Origin: JAJZEO01 sp964350315
GTDB taxonomy: Bacteria > Chlamydiota > Chlamydiia > Chlamydiales > 2-12-FULL-49-11
Length of the DNA: 64,000 nt
Assembly (NCBI GenBank): GCA_964350315.1
Contig: CAYGJD010000003.1
Span: forward strand, 1 to 64,000
Reading direction: 5' to 3'
Shown: positions 8,694 to 17,604 of the stretch, one piece after another
Layout: each line of letters opens with the position of its first letter
How positions within the stretch are numbered: position 1 is the stretch's first letter
Position numbers and translations under genes: made by a program
Notes under the pieces: generated by a model
Told to the model about the DNA's origin: nothing
The model's input: only the letters and a program-made list of their open reading frames with translations
The model's database searches: none

Positions 8694-9856
8694 AAAATTG
8701 CCTTTTGGCTCTTTCTCAGTTTTACTGCTATTTTACTTATTCTACTTACAGCCTCTTCAATCTCTTCTTCACTTGTATGAAAAGACAGCGCGGTACTTAT
8801 TGCACATTTTGCAACAGCTTTTTCAATCCCTCCAGCCGTGAGAACATGTTCCAGTTTTTGTCGTTGGCCACCGCCAAAGCTTGCATAAACTCCTTCATTT
8901 GCCATATGAAAAAGCAGTAACTCTGCATGTATTCCATCAATTGCAAAACAAGATGTATTTGGTACGCGACTCACCCCTTTTGCAAAGAACCTTATTCCTT
9001 CAACCTCTTTTTCAAGCAGGTCTTCAAAGCGTGCTCGTAAATGAGCAACTTCCATACACATCGAGTCCATCAAATCAAGAATCTCGCCGGCTGACTCTCC
9101 AAGTGCAATCAAAGCAGCAGGATCTCCCCCTTCATAAGTTGCATGTCTTGCTCCTAAAGGATAAGATATTCCAGGATGGGGTCTTCCCTTTTTAACAAAC
9201 AGTCCAGCACTCCCCTTTGGAGCGTGGATCAATTCAGATGAAAAAGAGATATAATCAATAGGTAAATCCCGAAATCTGAAAAAGAGCTTAGCGAAAATCT
9301 CTGATGCTTGCACATAAATCGCAACTCCCTTCTCTTTACAAAATTCCGCAATTTCCCAAATTGGTCTAATCGTTCCAAGCAAACCATCAACCCACGAAAG
9401 AGCCACCAATGCAGTTCTAGGAGTAATGTGCTTTTCAATTTCTTCAACAGAGACTTGTCCATTTTCATCAACATCAATCAGCGTGACAGTACATCCGACA
9501 TCTTTCAATCTTTCCATCGTTCTTAATATTGATGCTTTTTCTGTTCGAGGAGCAATTAAATGATTTTTTCCCGTGTGATACATCTCATCGAGTAGAAGAG
9601 AAAATAAGACTTCACTACTCAATTGTGCTTCACTTTGTCCAAAAAAGAATCGATCTGATTTATCTGCACCAACAAGCTCATAGAGATATCCAATGCTTTT
9701 TTCTATTGCATTGAAGAGTTTTGTGTTTTCTTGGTATGGAGCTGTAATATCATAAACGCACTCTTTCTGCGCTTGCTTGTAGGCTTCCAGTACTCGTGAA
9801 GTTGGATGTGCAAGTGTATGATTATCAAGGTAGATTATTTTTTGGTTTTTATCCAC
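8690..9856 (-). CDS. nifS: NifS/IscS-like cysteine desulfurase homologue lacking catalytic residues
   Basis: Fold-type I aminotransferase-class V homologue, 388 residues, with NifS landmarks IIYLDNHTLAHPTSRVLEAY, GLLGTIRPIWEI and a full C-terminal domain. The catalytic positions are changed. The PLP lysine of SGHK is Leu in SFSSELIHAPKG (near residue 209), the cofactor Asp of HTDAVQA is Gln in YVQASEIF (near 181), and the SGSAC loop with the persulfide Cys reads ASFGGGQRQK (near 327). It is therefore probably a pseudoenzyme. Translation likely starts at GTG after GAGGG; its start lies inside the 3' end of gpmA (22-base overlap). Confidence 0.85.
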   Translation of the reverse strand: MDKNQKIIYLDNHTLAHPTSRVLEAYKQAQKECVYDITAPYQENTKLFNAIEKSIGYLYELVGADKSDRFFFGQSEAQLSSEVLFSLLLDEMYHTGKNHLIAPRTEKASILRTMERLKDVGCTVTLIDVDENGQVSVEEIEKHITPRTALVALSWVDGLLGTIRPIWEIAEFCKEKGVAIYVQASEIFAKLFFRFRDLPIDYISFSSELIHAPKGSAGLFVKKGRPHPGISYPLGARHATYEGGDPAALIALGESAGEILDLMDSMCMEVAHLRARFEDLLEKEVEGIRFFAKGVSRVPNTSCFAIDGIHAELLLFHMANEGVYASFGGGQRQKLEHVLTAGGIEKAVAKCAISTALSFHTSEEEIEEAVSRISKIAVKLRKSQKAIL

Positions 9857-10506
9857 ATTCCCTCATCAAATTGATAAACAATCGGAACTCCCGTTGGAAT
9901 TTCTAAAGAAACAATATCTTCATCCGAAATATTTTCTATTTCTTTTATAATACCACGCAGTGAATTGCCATGTGCTGAAATGAGCACTGTTTTTCCTTGA
10001 ACCAAATATGGAACAATTTTTTGCTCAAAATAAGGAAGGCAACGTGAGATTGTTTCTTCTAAACTTTCTCCATTGGGAGGAGAAATGTCGTAGGATCTGC
10101 GCCATATTTTAAATTGTTCTTCCCCTACTTCTTCCAGAAGCTTTTTCTTATTTTTCCCCTGCAGGTCTCCATAATGTCTTTCATTGAGTGCTTTATTTAC
10201 AAAAACAGGAAGAATATTTGAAATCTCTTCTGGCAACTTATATTTTTCAACATCCACTCGATCTTCGTGCATAAAAACAGGACAACAAGATTCTTTACTT
10301 TTAGAAAGAGCTAAAATTGCTGTTGCTTGAGCTCTTTTAAGTTCTGATGTAAACACAACATCGAATGAAATATCTTCTATTTCCTTTCCTGCCTCAAGAG
10401 CTTCTTCTATCCCTTCTGGCGTCAATGAAACATCGACCCAACCTGTGAAAATGTTTTCTTTATTCCAGACAGATTGGCCATGTCTTAAGAGTACTAAATT
10501 TGGCAT
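9835..10506 (-). CDS. gpmA: 2,3-bisphosphoglycerate-dependent phosphoglycerate mutase
   Basis: Glycolytic enzyme interconverting 3- and 2-phosphoglycerate. The 223-residue product starts MPNLVLLRHGQSVWNKENIF, with the RHG phosphohistidine motif near residue 9, and continues with TGWVDVSLTPEG, the ELKRAQATA block, NERHYGDLQGKNK and the second histidine motif SAHGNSLRGIIKE. All catalytic residues are present. It heads a gpmA-nifS-nifU run of overlapping genes and is divergent from rluB across 43 bases. AAGGAT lies upstream of the ATG. Confidence 0.95.
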   Translation of the reverse strand: MPNLVLLRHGQSVWNKENIFTGWVDVSLTPEGIEEALEAGKEIEDISFDVVFTSELKRAQATAILALSKSKESCCPVFMHEDRVDVEKYKLPEEISNILPVFVNKALNERHYGDLQGKNKKKLLEEVGEEQFKIWRRSYDISPPNGESLEETISRCLPYFEQKIVPYLVQGKTVLISAHGNSLRGIIKEIENISDEDIVSLEIPTGVPIVYQFDEGMWIKTKK

Positions 10507-10533
10507 TTACTTATCCTTACTTTAGTGTATAAT
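10506..10533 (+). promoter_or_regulatory. Candidate promoter of rluB
   Basis: TTTACT at 10506-10511 and a consensus TATAAT at 10528-10533 are separated by 16 bases. The rluB ATG, with GGAGGA upstream, follows at 10550. Confidence 0.5.
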
Positions 10534-10549
10534 ACCACACGGAGGAATT

Positions 10550-11251
10550 ATGGCACAAAAGAGATTGAACAAAATCCTTGCTCACGCAGGAGTCGCATCT
10601 AGAAGAGGAGCAGACATGCTCATCGAAGAAGGTCAGGTCAAAGTCAACGCAAAAGTTGTCACAAAACTTGGAACTCTTTGTGATCCGGCAAAAGACATCA
10701 TCATGGTAGGCAATAAAAGGGTCGATGGCCCCGAAAAAAAGGTTGTCCTACTTGTAAATAAACCTAAGGGATACGTTTGTTCTAACGCACGCCTTAATAA
10801 TGAAAAACTAGCTATTGACCTTGTTTCAAATATCAAAAGAAGACTTTACACTGTTGGACGACTTGATAGAGAAACAACAGGCCTCTTGATTATTTCAAAT
10901 GATGGTGATTTAGCAAAACGTGTCAGTCACCCATCCTCAAACATTGTTAAAAAATATCTTGTAAAAACAAAATCTGAAATTACAGACGAGCACCTAAAAT
11001 TTATTTCTAAAGGGTGTCGGATTGATAAAAAAGTCTACAAACCCGTTTCTGTCAAAAAAATCAGACGTGGAACGTTGACAATTGGCGTTAAAGAAGGGAA
11101 AAAGCACGAAGTTCGAATCATGGTAGAAAATGCTGGACTTGAGATCTTTGCCCTTTCTCGCATTTCAATTGGTAACCTCACTCTTGGTAAACTACCCATT
11201 GGAGCCTACAGACATCTCAGCGAACAAGATATCGAGAATATTTTTAAGTAG
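10550..11251 (+). CDS. rluB: Ribosomal large-subunit pseudouridine synthase, RluB/RsuA family
   Basis: Converts a uridine in 23S rRNA to pseudouridine. The 233-residue product has an N-terminal S4 RNA-binding domain (RLNKILAHAGVASRRGADML) and a catalytic domain with the nucleophilic Asp in GRLDRETTGLLIISNDG near residue 103. The strong GGAGGAATT precedes the ATG. It corresponds to chlamydial CT723 by context. RsuA-type proteins of this size cannot be told apart with certainty from RluB by motif alone. Confidence 0.88.
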   Translation: MAQKRLNKILAHAGVASRRGADMLIEEGQVKVNAKVVTKLGTLCDPAKDIIMVGNKRVDGPEKKVVLLVNKPKGYVCSNARLNNEKLAIDLVSNIKRRLYTVGRLDRETTGLLIISNDGDLAKRVSHPSSNIVKKYLVKTKSEITDEHLKFISKGCRIDKKVYKPVSVKKIRRGTLTIGVKEGKKHEVRIMVENAGLEIFALSRISIGNLTLGKLPIGAYRHLSEQDIENIFK

Positions 11252-11284
11252 AATTTATTTACCCTGATTTGAGAAACTACTAAC

Positions 11285-11965
11285 ATGAACTACTTTTCCA
11301 GAATACTACTTATTAAAACACCTTTCGATATGCTTCAGTCGCATATGGAAAAAGTAGTTGCATGCCTTGCGAAGTTAAGTGAGATTTTCTCTTGCCTTCA
11401 AGAAGGCCAATTTGAAAAAATTGATCAACTTGCTAAAGACGTCTCTGAATATGAACATCAAGCAGATTTGATTAAAAATGACATTAGAAAATCTCTTCCT
11501 AAGAGCTTTCTTTTCCCCATTGACCGAACAAATTTTCTTGAGATCTTAACTCTTCAAGACAGCATTGCTGATATCGCAGAAGAAATTGCAGGATTTTTAG
11601 TCATCAAACAACTACAAGTTCCCCCTGAAATAAAAGAACTCCTACATCAGTATATTAATAAAAACATGGATTGCGCGTGGGACATCAAAGATATTGTTCT
11701 TTCATTTGATCAACTCATTGAGGCTTCCTTTGGCGGCCCCATTGCAACAAAGATCAAAGACCAGGTCGATGTCATTGCCTACAAAGAATACGAATCAAAT
11801 TTTTTAAGAAGAAAAACAAATAAAGCCCTTTTCGAAATTGGAGATAAGTTTTCAACTCCCGACTTCATTTTGTGGATGCGTTTAATCGAAGACATCGGAT
11901 TCATTTCACACCTTTCCGAAAAAGTCGCGTTACGCATTGAAATGGTGTTGGATGTAAAGACATAA
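11285..11965 (+). CDS. DUF47 (PhoU-like) phosphate transport accessory protein
   Basis: Helical PhoU-like protein of 226 residues, with the DUF47 pattern EYEHQADLIKNDIRKSLPKSF and the middle segment LQDSIADIAEEIAG. In many bacteria such proteins are encoded just before a Pit-type permease and modulate it. Here the permease starts two bases downstream, which supports that role. The pair corresponds to chlamydial CT691/CT692. Confidence 0.88.
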   Translation: MNYFSRILLIKTPFDMLQSHMEKVVACLAKLSEIFSCLQEGQFEKIDQLAKDVSEYEHQADLIKNDIRKSLPKSFLFPIDRTNFLEILTLQDSIADIAEEIAGFLVIKQLQVPPEIKELLHQYINKNMDCAWDIKDIVLSFDQLIEASFGGPIATKIKDQVDVIAYKEYESNFLRRKTNKALFEIGDKFSTPDFILWMRLIEDIGFISHLSEKVALRIEMVLDVKT

Positions 11966-11966
11966 A

Positions 11967-13391
11967 ATGGAACCATTCCTCCTAATCTTGGTCCTCTTAG
12001 TCGGCTTCTATATGCTTTGGAATATAGGAGCAAATGACGTAGCCAATGCAATGGGGACGTCTGTTGGCTCAGGTGCGATCACTCTTAAGCGCGCCATTAT
12101 TATAGCAGGTATACTCGAATTTACAGGGGCATATTTTCTCGGAGGAAATGTCTCCGAAACGATTCAAAACGGAATTGTAAGTCCATCTGTTTTCCAAGCA
12201 GAGCCCATGATCTTTGTCATAGGAATGATCTCAGCGCTTCTTGCTACTGCTCTTTGGTTACAAGTAGCAACCTATTTCAGATGGCCAGTTTCAACAACCC
12301 ATGCAATCGTTGGTGCTATCATGGGATTTGGATTAGTCTATGCAGGATCTGCCGCTATTCAATGGAAAGTGGTTGGCTCGATTGCCCTTTCATGGGTTAT
12401 TTCTCCAACGATTTCCGCTCTATTTGCCTATTTCATTTTTGCTTTTATCCAAAAGAAAATTCTTTTTGCCTTTAGCCCTGTTCATGCTACTAAACGTATT
12501 GCACCCTACCTTGTTTTTGTTGTTCTTTTCTCTTTTGTTTTAGCAACAATCATAGGAGGGAATGAAAACATGCAATTAAAATTCCCCCTTTATTCTGTAA
12601 TCATCATTTCATTTACAATTGGACTTATAGGAGGACTGCTCTGCCACTTCTTTTGTAATCGAATTACAGGTAGCCTCCCCCTAACAAGATCTGTCGCAGC
12701 AAAAACAGAACAACAACTATTTTGCCTTGGCCGCGCCAAAAAGCATTTAACAAGAGCAAAACTTGCTGCAAATAGTGATATGAGTGTTGAAATTGAAGGA
12801 ATGACAACTGCTTTATCTGGAATCATGGGACGCATCAAAGAAGAAACAAAATTTGACTCTCACATATCAGCTGACTACCAAACAGTTGAATCTGTGTTTG
12901 GCTATCTTCAAATACTTACAGCATGCTTTGTTGCTTTTGCACACGGAGCAAATGACGTTGCGAATGCTATTGGTCCAGTTTCAGCTGTTATACAAATATT
13001 AAAAAACCCAAATACGCTAGCACTTTCAACAGTCATTCCACCTTGGCTTCTACTTTTTGGTGGATTTGGTATTGTTTTTGGATTGGCAACTTACGGGTGG
13101 CGTGTCATTGAAACAATTGGCCATAAAATCACACAACTAACACCAACTCGTGGATTTGCAGCAGAATTTGCAGCAGCCCTTACGATACTTGTAGCATCAA
13201 AACTTGGAATGCCTATTTCAACAACTCACTCAATTGTTGGAGCAGTGCTTGGAGTTGGATTAGCAAGAGGTATTTCTGCACTTAATTTTCGTCTTATACG
13301 TGGAATTTTCATGTCTTGGGTGATCACACTTCCGTGTGCAGCTGTTGCTTCCATTATCATTTTCTTCATTCTCAAACTCATCTTTATTTAA
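11967..13391 (+). CDS. Pit-family inorganic phosphate transporter
   Basis: Inner-membrane phosphate permease of 474 residues with about ten to twelve membrane segments. The two inverted family signatures are visible: GANDVANAMGTSVGSGA near residue 21 and AHGANDVANAIGPVSAV near residue 325. Each half also carries a STTH motif (PVSTTHAIVGA and PISTTHSIVGA). A hydrophilic loop separates the halves near residues 225-300. It starts one codon-gap after the DUF47 gene, so both are probably one transcript. Confidence 0.94.
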   Translation: MEPFLLILVLLVGFYMLWNIGANDVANAMGTSVGSGAITLKRAIIIAGILEFTGAYFLGGNVSETIQNGIVSPSVFQAEPMIFVIGMISALLATALWLQVATYFRWPVSTTHAIVGAIMGFGLVYAGSAAIQWKVVGSIALSWVISPTISALFAYFIFAFIQKKILFAFSPVHATKRIAPYLVFVVLFSFVLATIIGGNENMQLKFPLYSVIIISFTIGLIGGLLCHFFCNRITGSLPLTRSVAAKTEQQLFCLGRAKKHLTRAKLAANSDMSVEIEGMTTALSGIMGRIKEETKFDSHISADYQTVESVFGYLQILTACFVAFAHGANDVANAIGPVSAVIQILKNPNTLALSTVIPPWLLLFGGFGIVFGLATYGWRVIETIGHKITQLTPTRGFAAEFAAALTILVASKLGMPISTTHSIVGAVLGVGLARGISALNFRLIRGIFMSWVITLPCAAVASIIIFFILKLIFI

Positions 13392-13417
13392 ATCTCGATT
13401 TGGAATAAAGTAGGCTC

Positions 13418-14215
13418 ATGAAAAAAGCTTTGTTTGCACTTTTATTTCTATTATTCACATCATGCAGCCAATCATCGGGCTTCTCTAAGAAAACATACAA
13501 AGTCGGAATTGACCCATCGTTTTTCCCTTCTGAACTCGGAGAACAAAGAACGAATGTCTACACATTTGCCTACGATGTACTCACACATATAGCTAAAATG
13601 AACAATGTTCAAATCCAAATCGTTGACTTAAGTTGGGATAATTTATTCGACGAAATGTATCTTGGCAGAGTTGATGCTATAATATCTGGTGCCCCTCCAA
13701 CATTAATCAATGCGAATAAATTTGCTTTTTCTGACCCTCTTATTCGAACAGGACCTGTTCTTGTTGTTCCAATAACATCTAAAGTCTCAAACTTAAAATC
13801 ATTATTAGGAAAAGTCGTTGCGATTCCTCACGGGAATGGAGAGATTGAAATCATTGGAAATTACCCTGAAACAGAATTCATTTTTTACGATAGATTTACT
13901 TCTGCATTAGAACTTGTGACTCTTGGGAACATTCAAGGCACTCTCATTCCGATTGTCCCTGCAGCAAGATATGTACAAGACATTTTTAGCGACTCTCTGA
14001 AGATTGTTACCACACCATTGACAAATGATGCCCTTCGCCTACTAATCCCGATCAACACAATGGAAATGGCAAAAATTGACAAGAACATTAAATTTGATTC
14101 AAGAATCAAAGAAAATAGAGAAGAGCTCTTTGCTATGTTCAATAAGGGAATTACTAAAATGCTTGATGATGGTGAGTATCATAAAAGTCTCCATAAATGG
14201 AACCTCTCTCAATAA
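13418..14215 (+). CDS. Periplasmic solute-binding lipoprotein, family 3 type
   Basis: Predicted ABC-transporter substrate-binding lipoprotein of 265 residues. The signal peptide ends in the lipobox FTSC. The mature part has the two-lobed family-3 outline: YKVGIDPSFFPSE at the start, an NVQIQIVDLSWDNLFDEMYLGRVDAIISG block and a hinge near residue 110. Family members bind amino acids; the substrate here cannot be read. No permease or ATPase gene lies beside it. It follows the phosphate permease by 26 bases, but nothing in the sequence ties it to phosphate. Confidence 0.75.
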   Translation: MKKALFALLFLLFTSCSQSSGFSKKTYKVGIDPSFFPSELGEQRTNVYTFAYDVLTHIAKMNNVQIQIVDLSWDNLFDEMYLGRVDAIISGAPPTLINANKFAFSDPLIRTGPVLVVPITSKVSNLKSLLGKVVAIPHGNGEIEIIGNYPETEFIFYDRFTSALELVTLGNIQGTLIPIVPAARYVQDIFSDSLKIVTTPLTNDALRLLIPINTMEMAKIDKNIKFDSRIKENREELFAMFNKGITKMLDDGEYHKSLHKWNLSQ

Positions 14216-14242
14216 AACTCACCCTTCTACTTCATTACATTT

Positions 14243-16801
14243 CTAGGCAATAAAGCATCTATCTGACTCTAAGAATTCTTTTTGCACTCGCAATAACTCA
14301 GCTGAATCAACAGGACATTTTTGAAGTCCCCAAATATTTTCAGCATAATTTTTTACCGATTCATCAGATGAAAACCGTCCCATAGAAGCCATGTTGTGTA
14401 TTGCCGTCTCAGCCCAAAGACTTGGCTGCAAATAAAGCTCTTCTGCCTTTAACTGAGTGTTGTAATACGATCTAAGATCTTCTAAAACAAAATAACGATC
14501 TCTTTCGTGGCCCACTAAAAGAGAGTCATAAAGAGCCTTTAAAACATCACTTTCTACTTCATTTTCTGCAAGCTTTCCATTCTTTAACATTTCCATTGCT
14601 TCATTAATTTGTGGATCATTTTTCAATATATCCTCAGGATTATAACTTTTCTCATTTGTCATTGTCATGATTTCTGAAGACGATCTACCAAACAGAAAAG
14701 GCCACCACTTATCAGTAACAGCTTGACGCATCTCTACGTTTGCTCCATCATCTGTTCCAATTGTTAGAGCTCCATTCATAGAAAACTTCATATTACTAGT
14801 TCCAGAAGCTTCCAATCCCGCTGTTGAAATCTGATTTGATAAATCTGTTGCTGGAATAATTAATTCTGCTTTTGAGACATTGTAATTTTCTACGAAAATG
14901 ACCTTCAACTTACCCCCTAAAACAGGATCAGTATTTATTTTTCGGGCTAACATATAAAAAAGACGAATAATGTTTTTCGCCATGTCATAACCTGGCGCAG
15001 CTTTACCACCTATAATAATCTTTCTCTTTACTTTGTGGGAATCTGGGTTTTTTTCAATATCAAGCATGATCATGATTGTGAAAAGAGCTTTCATAAATTG
15101 ACGTTTGTATTCGTGTATTCTCTTTACTTGAACATCAAAAATAGCATCGCCTTCCATGAAGAACTCTTGCTCAAGATCAACCGTATCCTTGTACCGCTTT
15201 TTCTTCTCTTCACATAACATGTTAAGGAGGCGTTTTTTGTTGTTGAGCTTGATTTTATGGAACCGTTCTTGAACTCCAGAATCAGAAGCAAAATCATGAA
15301 GTTTTTCCAAATGATTGAGATCAGTAATCCACTTATCCCCTATAAGTTCGTTGAGAAAAGTTGAAAGTTCTGGATTACACATATTTAACCATCTACGTTG
15401 CGTTACGCCATTTGTAACGTTTGTAAATCGGTCCTTAAACATCGCATTGAATTCTGGGAAAAGCTTAGTTTTAAGAATTTCTGAGTGCAGAGCAGCAACA
15501 CCATTTACTTTATGTGAACCAACAATGGCAAGATTTGCCATATGTATTTTTCCATCTTCAATAATTGACATCTTTCGAATCTTTTCTTCTTCATTCGGAA
15601 ACATTGAACGTGCTTGATTACAAAAATCAAAATTAATCCGCTCAATTACATGATACTGCCTTGGCAATATCTCTTTTATGATATGACAATCCCATGCTTC
15701 AAGCGATTCTTTTAGCACCGTATGATTCGTATAAGAACAAACTGTCTTAACAATATCCCAAGCCTCAGCCCACTTTATTTCATGCTCATGCGTCAAAAGC
15801 CTCATAAGCTCTGCAACAACTAGCGCTGGATGAGTGTCATTGATTTGAATTCGTATAATATTCCCAAACTCTTTGAAGTCATTGAACATCAACTTATATT
15901 GTCTAATAATGTCTTTTAAAGATGAGGTCACAAGAAGATACTCTTGTTTAATCCTCATCGTTAAACCAAGCTTGTTTTTATCATTAGGATATAACACATC
16001 GGTTACAGACGTGTTCATTGTTGCATCAGCTAAATCACCTGCATTAAATCTTGCAAGTTGGAAGTTTTTCGGAGATTCTTTTGTTGTCCAAAGCCTTAGC
16101 GTTAAAGCTGAAAAATCGTTTTTACCACCATACCCAACAATAGGCACATCATACGGCAAAGATCTAACGTCATCATAATCAACAAGTGTGTGGATATCTT
16201 CATTATGAATGTTCTTCTTCTTAACCACTCTACCATTATAATGAGCAAATTGTGCAAAAGCATCCTTTCTCAGTTCCCAAGGAAATTCAGAAAGAAGCCA
16301 AGGATCAGGTCTTTCAACTTGAACCCCATACCAAAGCTCTTGCTCAAAAATTCCATATTGATACCTGAGACCGTAACCCATTGCAGGATAATGCTGTGTC
16401 GCCAAGGAGTCCATGTAACACGCTGCTAATCTTCCTAAACCACCATTTCCCAGTCCTGGCTCACTTTCAATCTTAAGCGCATTCTTTATATCTCGATTCA
16501 TGTGTTTCACAACACGCTGGACTAACTCCCAAGAAGCAATATTGATCACATTATTTGCCATCATGCGGCCCGGAAGCCACTCTAAAGAGAAATAATAGAC
16601 CCTTCTACACTTATTTATTCGATGAGTATGATCCGTCGCTGTCCAATTAATCATAATTTCTTCGCGCAAGACCCAACTTAAAGCGCGGTAATATTCTTCG
16701 TCTGAAGCCTCTTTTTCGGTCACACCTAATAGCGTAATTAAATAATGCTTAACCTGTTGCGCGACTCTCTTGACCGTTACGTTCCAATCGACATTCTCCA
16801 A
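14243..16801 (-). CDS. glgP: Glycogen/starch phosphorylase
   Basis: PLP-dependent enzyme that releases glucose-1-phosphate from glycogen. The 852-residue product is slightly longer than the usual 810-840. The N-terminal domain shows GRMMANNVINI and EPGLGNGGLGRLAACYMDS; the C-terminal domain has the cofactor block EASGTSNMKFSMNGALTIG with the PLP lysine near residue 670, followed by TDDGANVE. All recognisable catalytic blocks are present. Glycogen metabolism is a known chlamydial trait. It stands alone on its strand, divergent from the unknown gene at 16896. Confidence 0.97.
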   Translation of the reverse strand: MENVDWNVTVKRVAQQVKHYLITLLGVTEKEASDEEYYRALSWVLREEIMINWTATDHTHRINKCRRVYYFSLEWLPGRMMANNVINIASWELVQRVVKHMNRDIKNALKIESEPGLGNGGLGRLAACYMDSLATQHYPAMGYGLRYQYGIFEQELWYGVQVERPDPWLLSEFPWELRKDAFAQFAHYNGRVVKKKNIHNEDIHTLVDYDDVRSLPYDVPIVGYGGKNDFSALTLRLWTTKESPKNFQLARFNAGDLADATMNTSVTDVLYPNDKNKLGLTMRIKQEYLLVTSSLKDIIRQYKLMFNDFKEFGNIIRIQINDTHPALVVAELMRLLTHEHEIKWAEAWDIVKTVCSYTNHTVLKESLEAWDCHIIKEILPRQYHVIERINFDFCNQARSMFPNEEEKIRKMSIIEDGKIHMANLAIVGSHKVNGVAALHSEILKTKLFPEFNAMFKDRFTNVTNGVTQRRWLNMCNPELSTFLNELIGDKWITDLNHLEKLHDFASDSGVQERFHKIKLNNKKRLLNMLCEEKKKRYKDTVDLEQEFFMEGDAIFDVQVKRIHEYKRQFMKALFTIMIMLDIEKNPDSHKVKRKIIIGGKAAPGYDMAKNIIRLFYMLARKINTDPVLGGKLKVIFVENYNVSKAELIIPATDLSNQISTAGLEASGTSNMKFSMNGALTIGTDDGANVEMRQAVTDKWWPFLFGRSSSEIMTMTNEKSYNPEDILKNDPQINEAMEMLKNGKLAENEVESDVLKALYDSLLVGHERDRYFVLEDLRSYYNTQLKAEELYLQPSLWAETAIHNMASMGRFSSDESVKNYAENIWGLQKCPVDSAELLRVQKEFLESDRCFIA

Positions 16802-16895
16802 AGAATACCTCCCCTATATCTTGGGCATATCACATCAATGTATTTATACTAAAAAAAACTTGTTATGGATGGGGTTTTTTTTGTAAGGTAGCCTT

Positions 16896-17444
16896 ATGAG
16901 CAAAAAAACACTGCCACACCACGATTTACTTGACCAAGTTCAACTAAACGTCATTCTGATCGTACATGAATTACCCATGATTCAGTCCCTGCTTAAATGG
17001 GTTAAATACACAGCAGAAGGCAAACACCCTTCTAATCCAATGGGATGGATGCTACTATCTGATCGAGAATGGACTCATAAGGAACAGATCGAAAAACTCT
17101 CACAACTGAGCAATTCCGTTCTAGAACTTGGGAAACCACTCAGATTGCTGCAAAAAGGAATCAATGCATTTTCAGAAAATCACAAAAAGATTGAACGGGC
17201 CATCTTCACTCTGAATGCCGCCTATGCAGAAATACCTTTTATTGAGACAGATATACAACTCATGAAGCTTGGGCACTCTCTTTTTGAAGACCAAGAGTTA
17301 ACAAGTCATTTCTTGCTTTTTAGCGATAAAACATCTCAAATGTTGAAAAAAGCTTCAAATTTAAAACAAACCATCCTTGACGAAGTAATCGCATCTCTCT
17401 CATTTTCTACAGAAGAAGAAACAAGGTTGCCTGATTTTTATTAA
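16896..17444 (+). CDS. Hypothetical protein, helical
   Basis: I do not recognise this 182-residue protein. It has no signal peptide or membrane segment, and long stretches look helical (residues 60-120 and 145-175, e.g. QIEKLSQLSNSVLELGKPLR). AAGG lies upstream of the ATG. Its stop is eight bases from a 146-bp palindrome that fills the space to the convergent pGP6-D-like gene. Codon use resembles that of its neighbours, which favours a real gene. Confidence 0.6.
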   Translation: MSKKTLPHHDLLDQVQLNVILIVHELPMIQSLLKWVKYTAEGKHPSNPMGWMLLSDREWTHKEQIEKLSQLSNSVLELGKPLRLLQKGINAFSENHKKIERAIFTLNAAYAEIPFIETDIQLMKLGHSLFEDQELTSHFLLFSDKTSQMLKKASNLKQTILDEVIASLSFSTEEETRLPDFY

Positions 17445-17452
17445 AGCCGATA

Positions 17453-17598
17453 TTGAGCAGAGATCTTGAGTGAAGAAATGCAATATCTTTTGTTTCAGGG
17501 TCTTCCAAAAAGCGCAGTCATATTTTTAAATATGTCGAGCATTTTTGAATGCGTTGAAGCACAATAGATTGCGTTTATTTACCATGAGATCTGCTCAA
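17453..17598. repeat. 146-bp near-perfect palindromic element
   Basis: The left half (17453-17525) and the reverse complement of the right half (17528-17598) match over almost their full length with a few small gaps. The ends are TTGAGCAGAGATCT and AGATCTGCTCAA, and the tip is CATATTT-TT-AAATATG. It fills the whole gap between two convergent genes. It has no T tail, so it does not look like an ordinary terminator; a miniature mobile or palindromic repeat element is the best guess. Confidence 0.7.
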
Positions 17599-17604
17599 TG
17601 TTGG

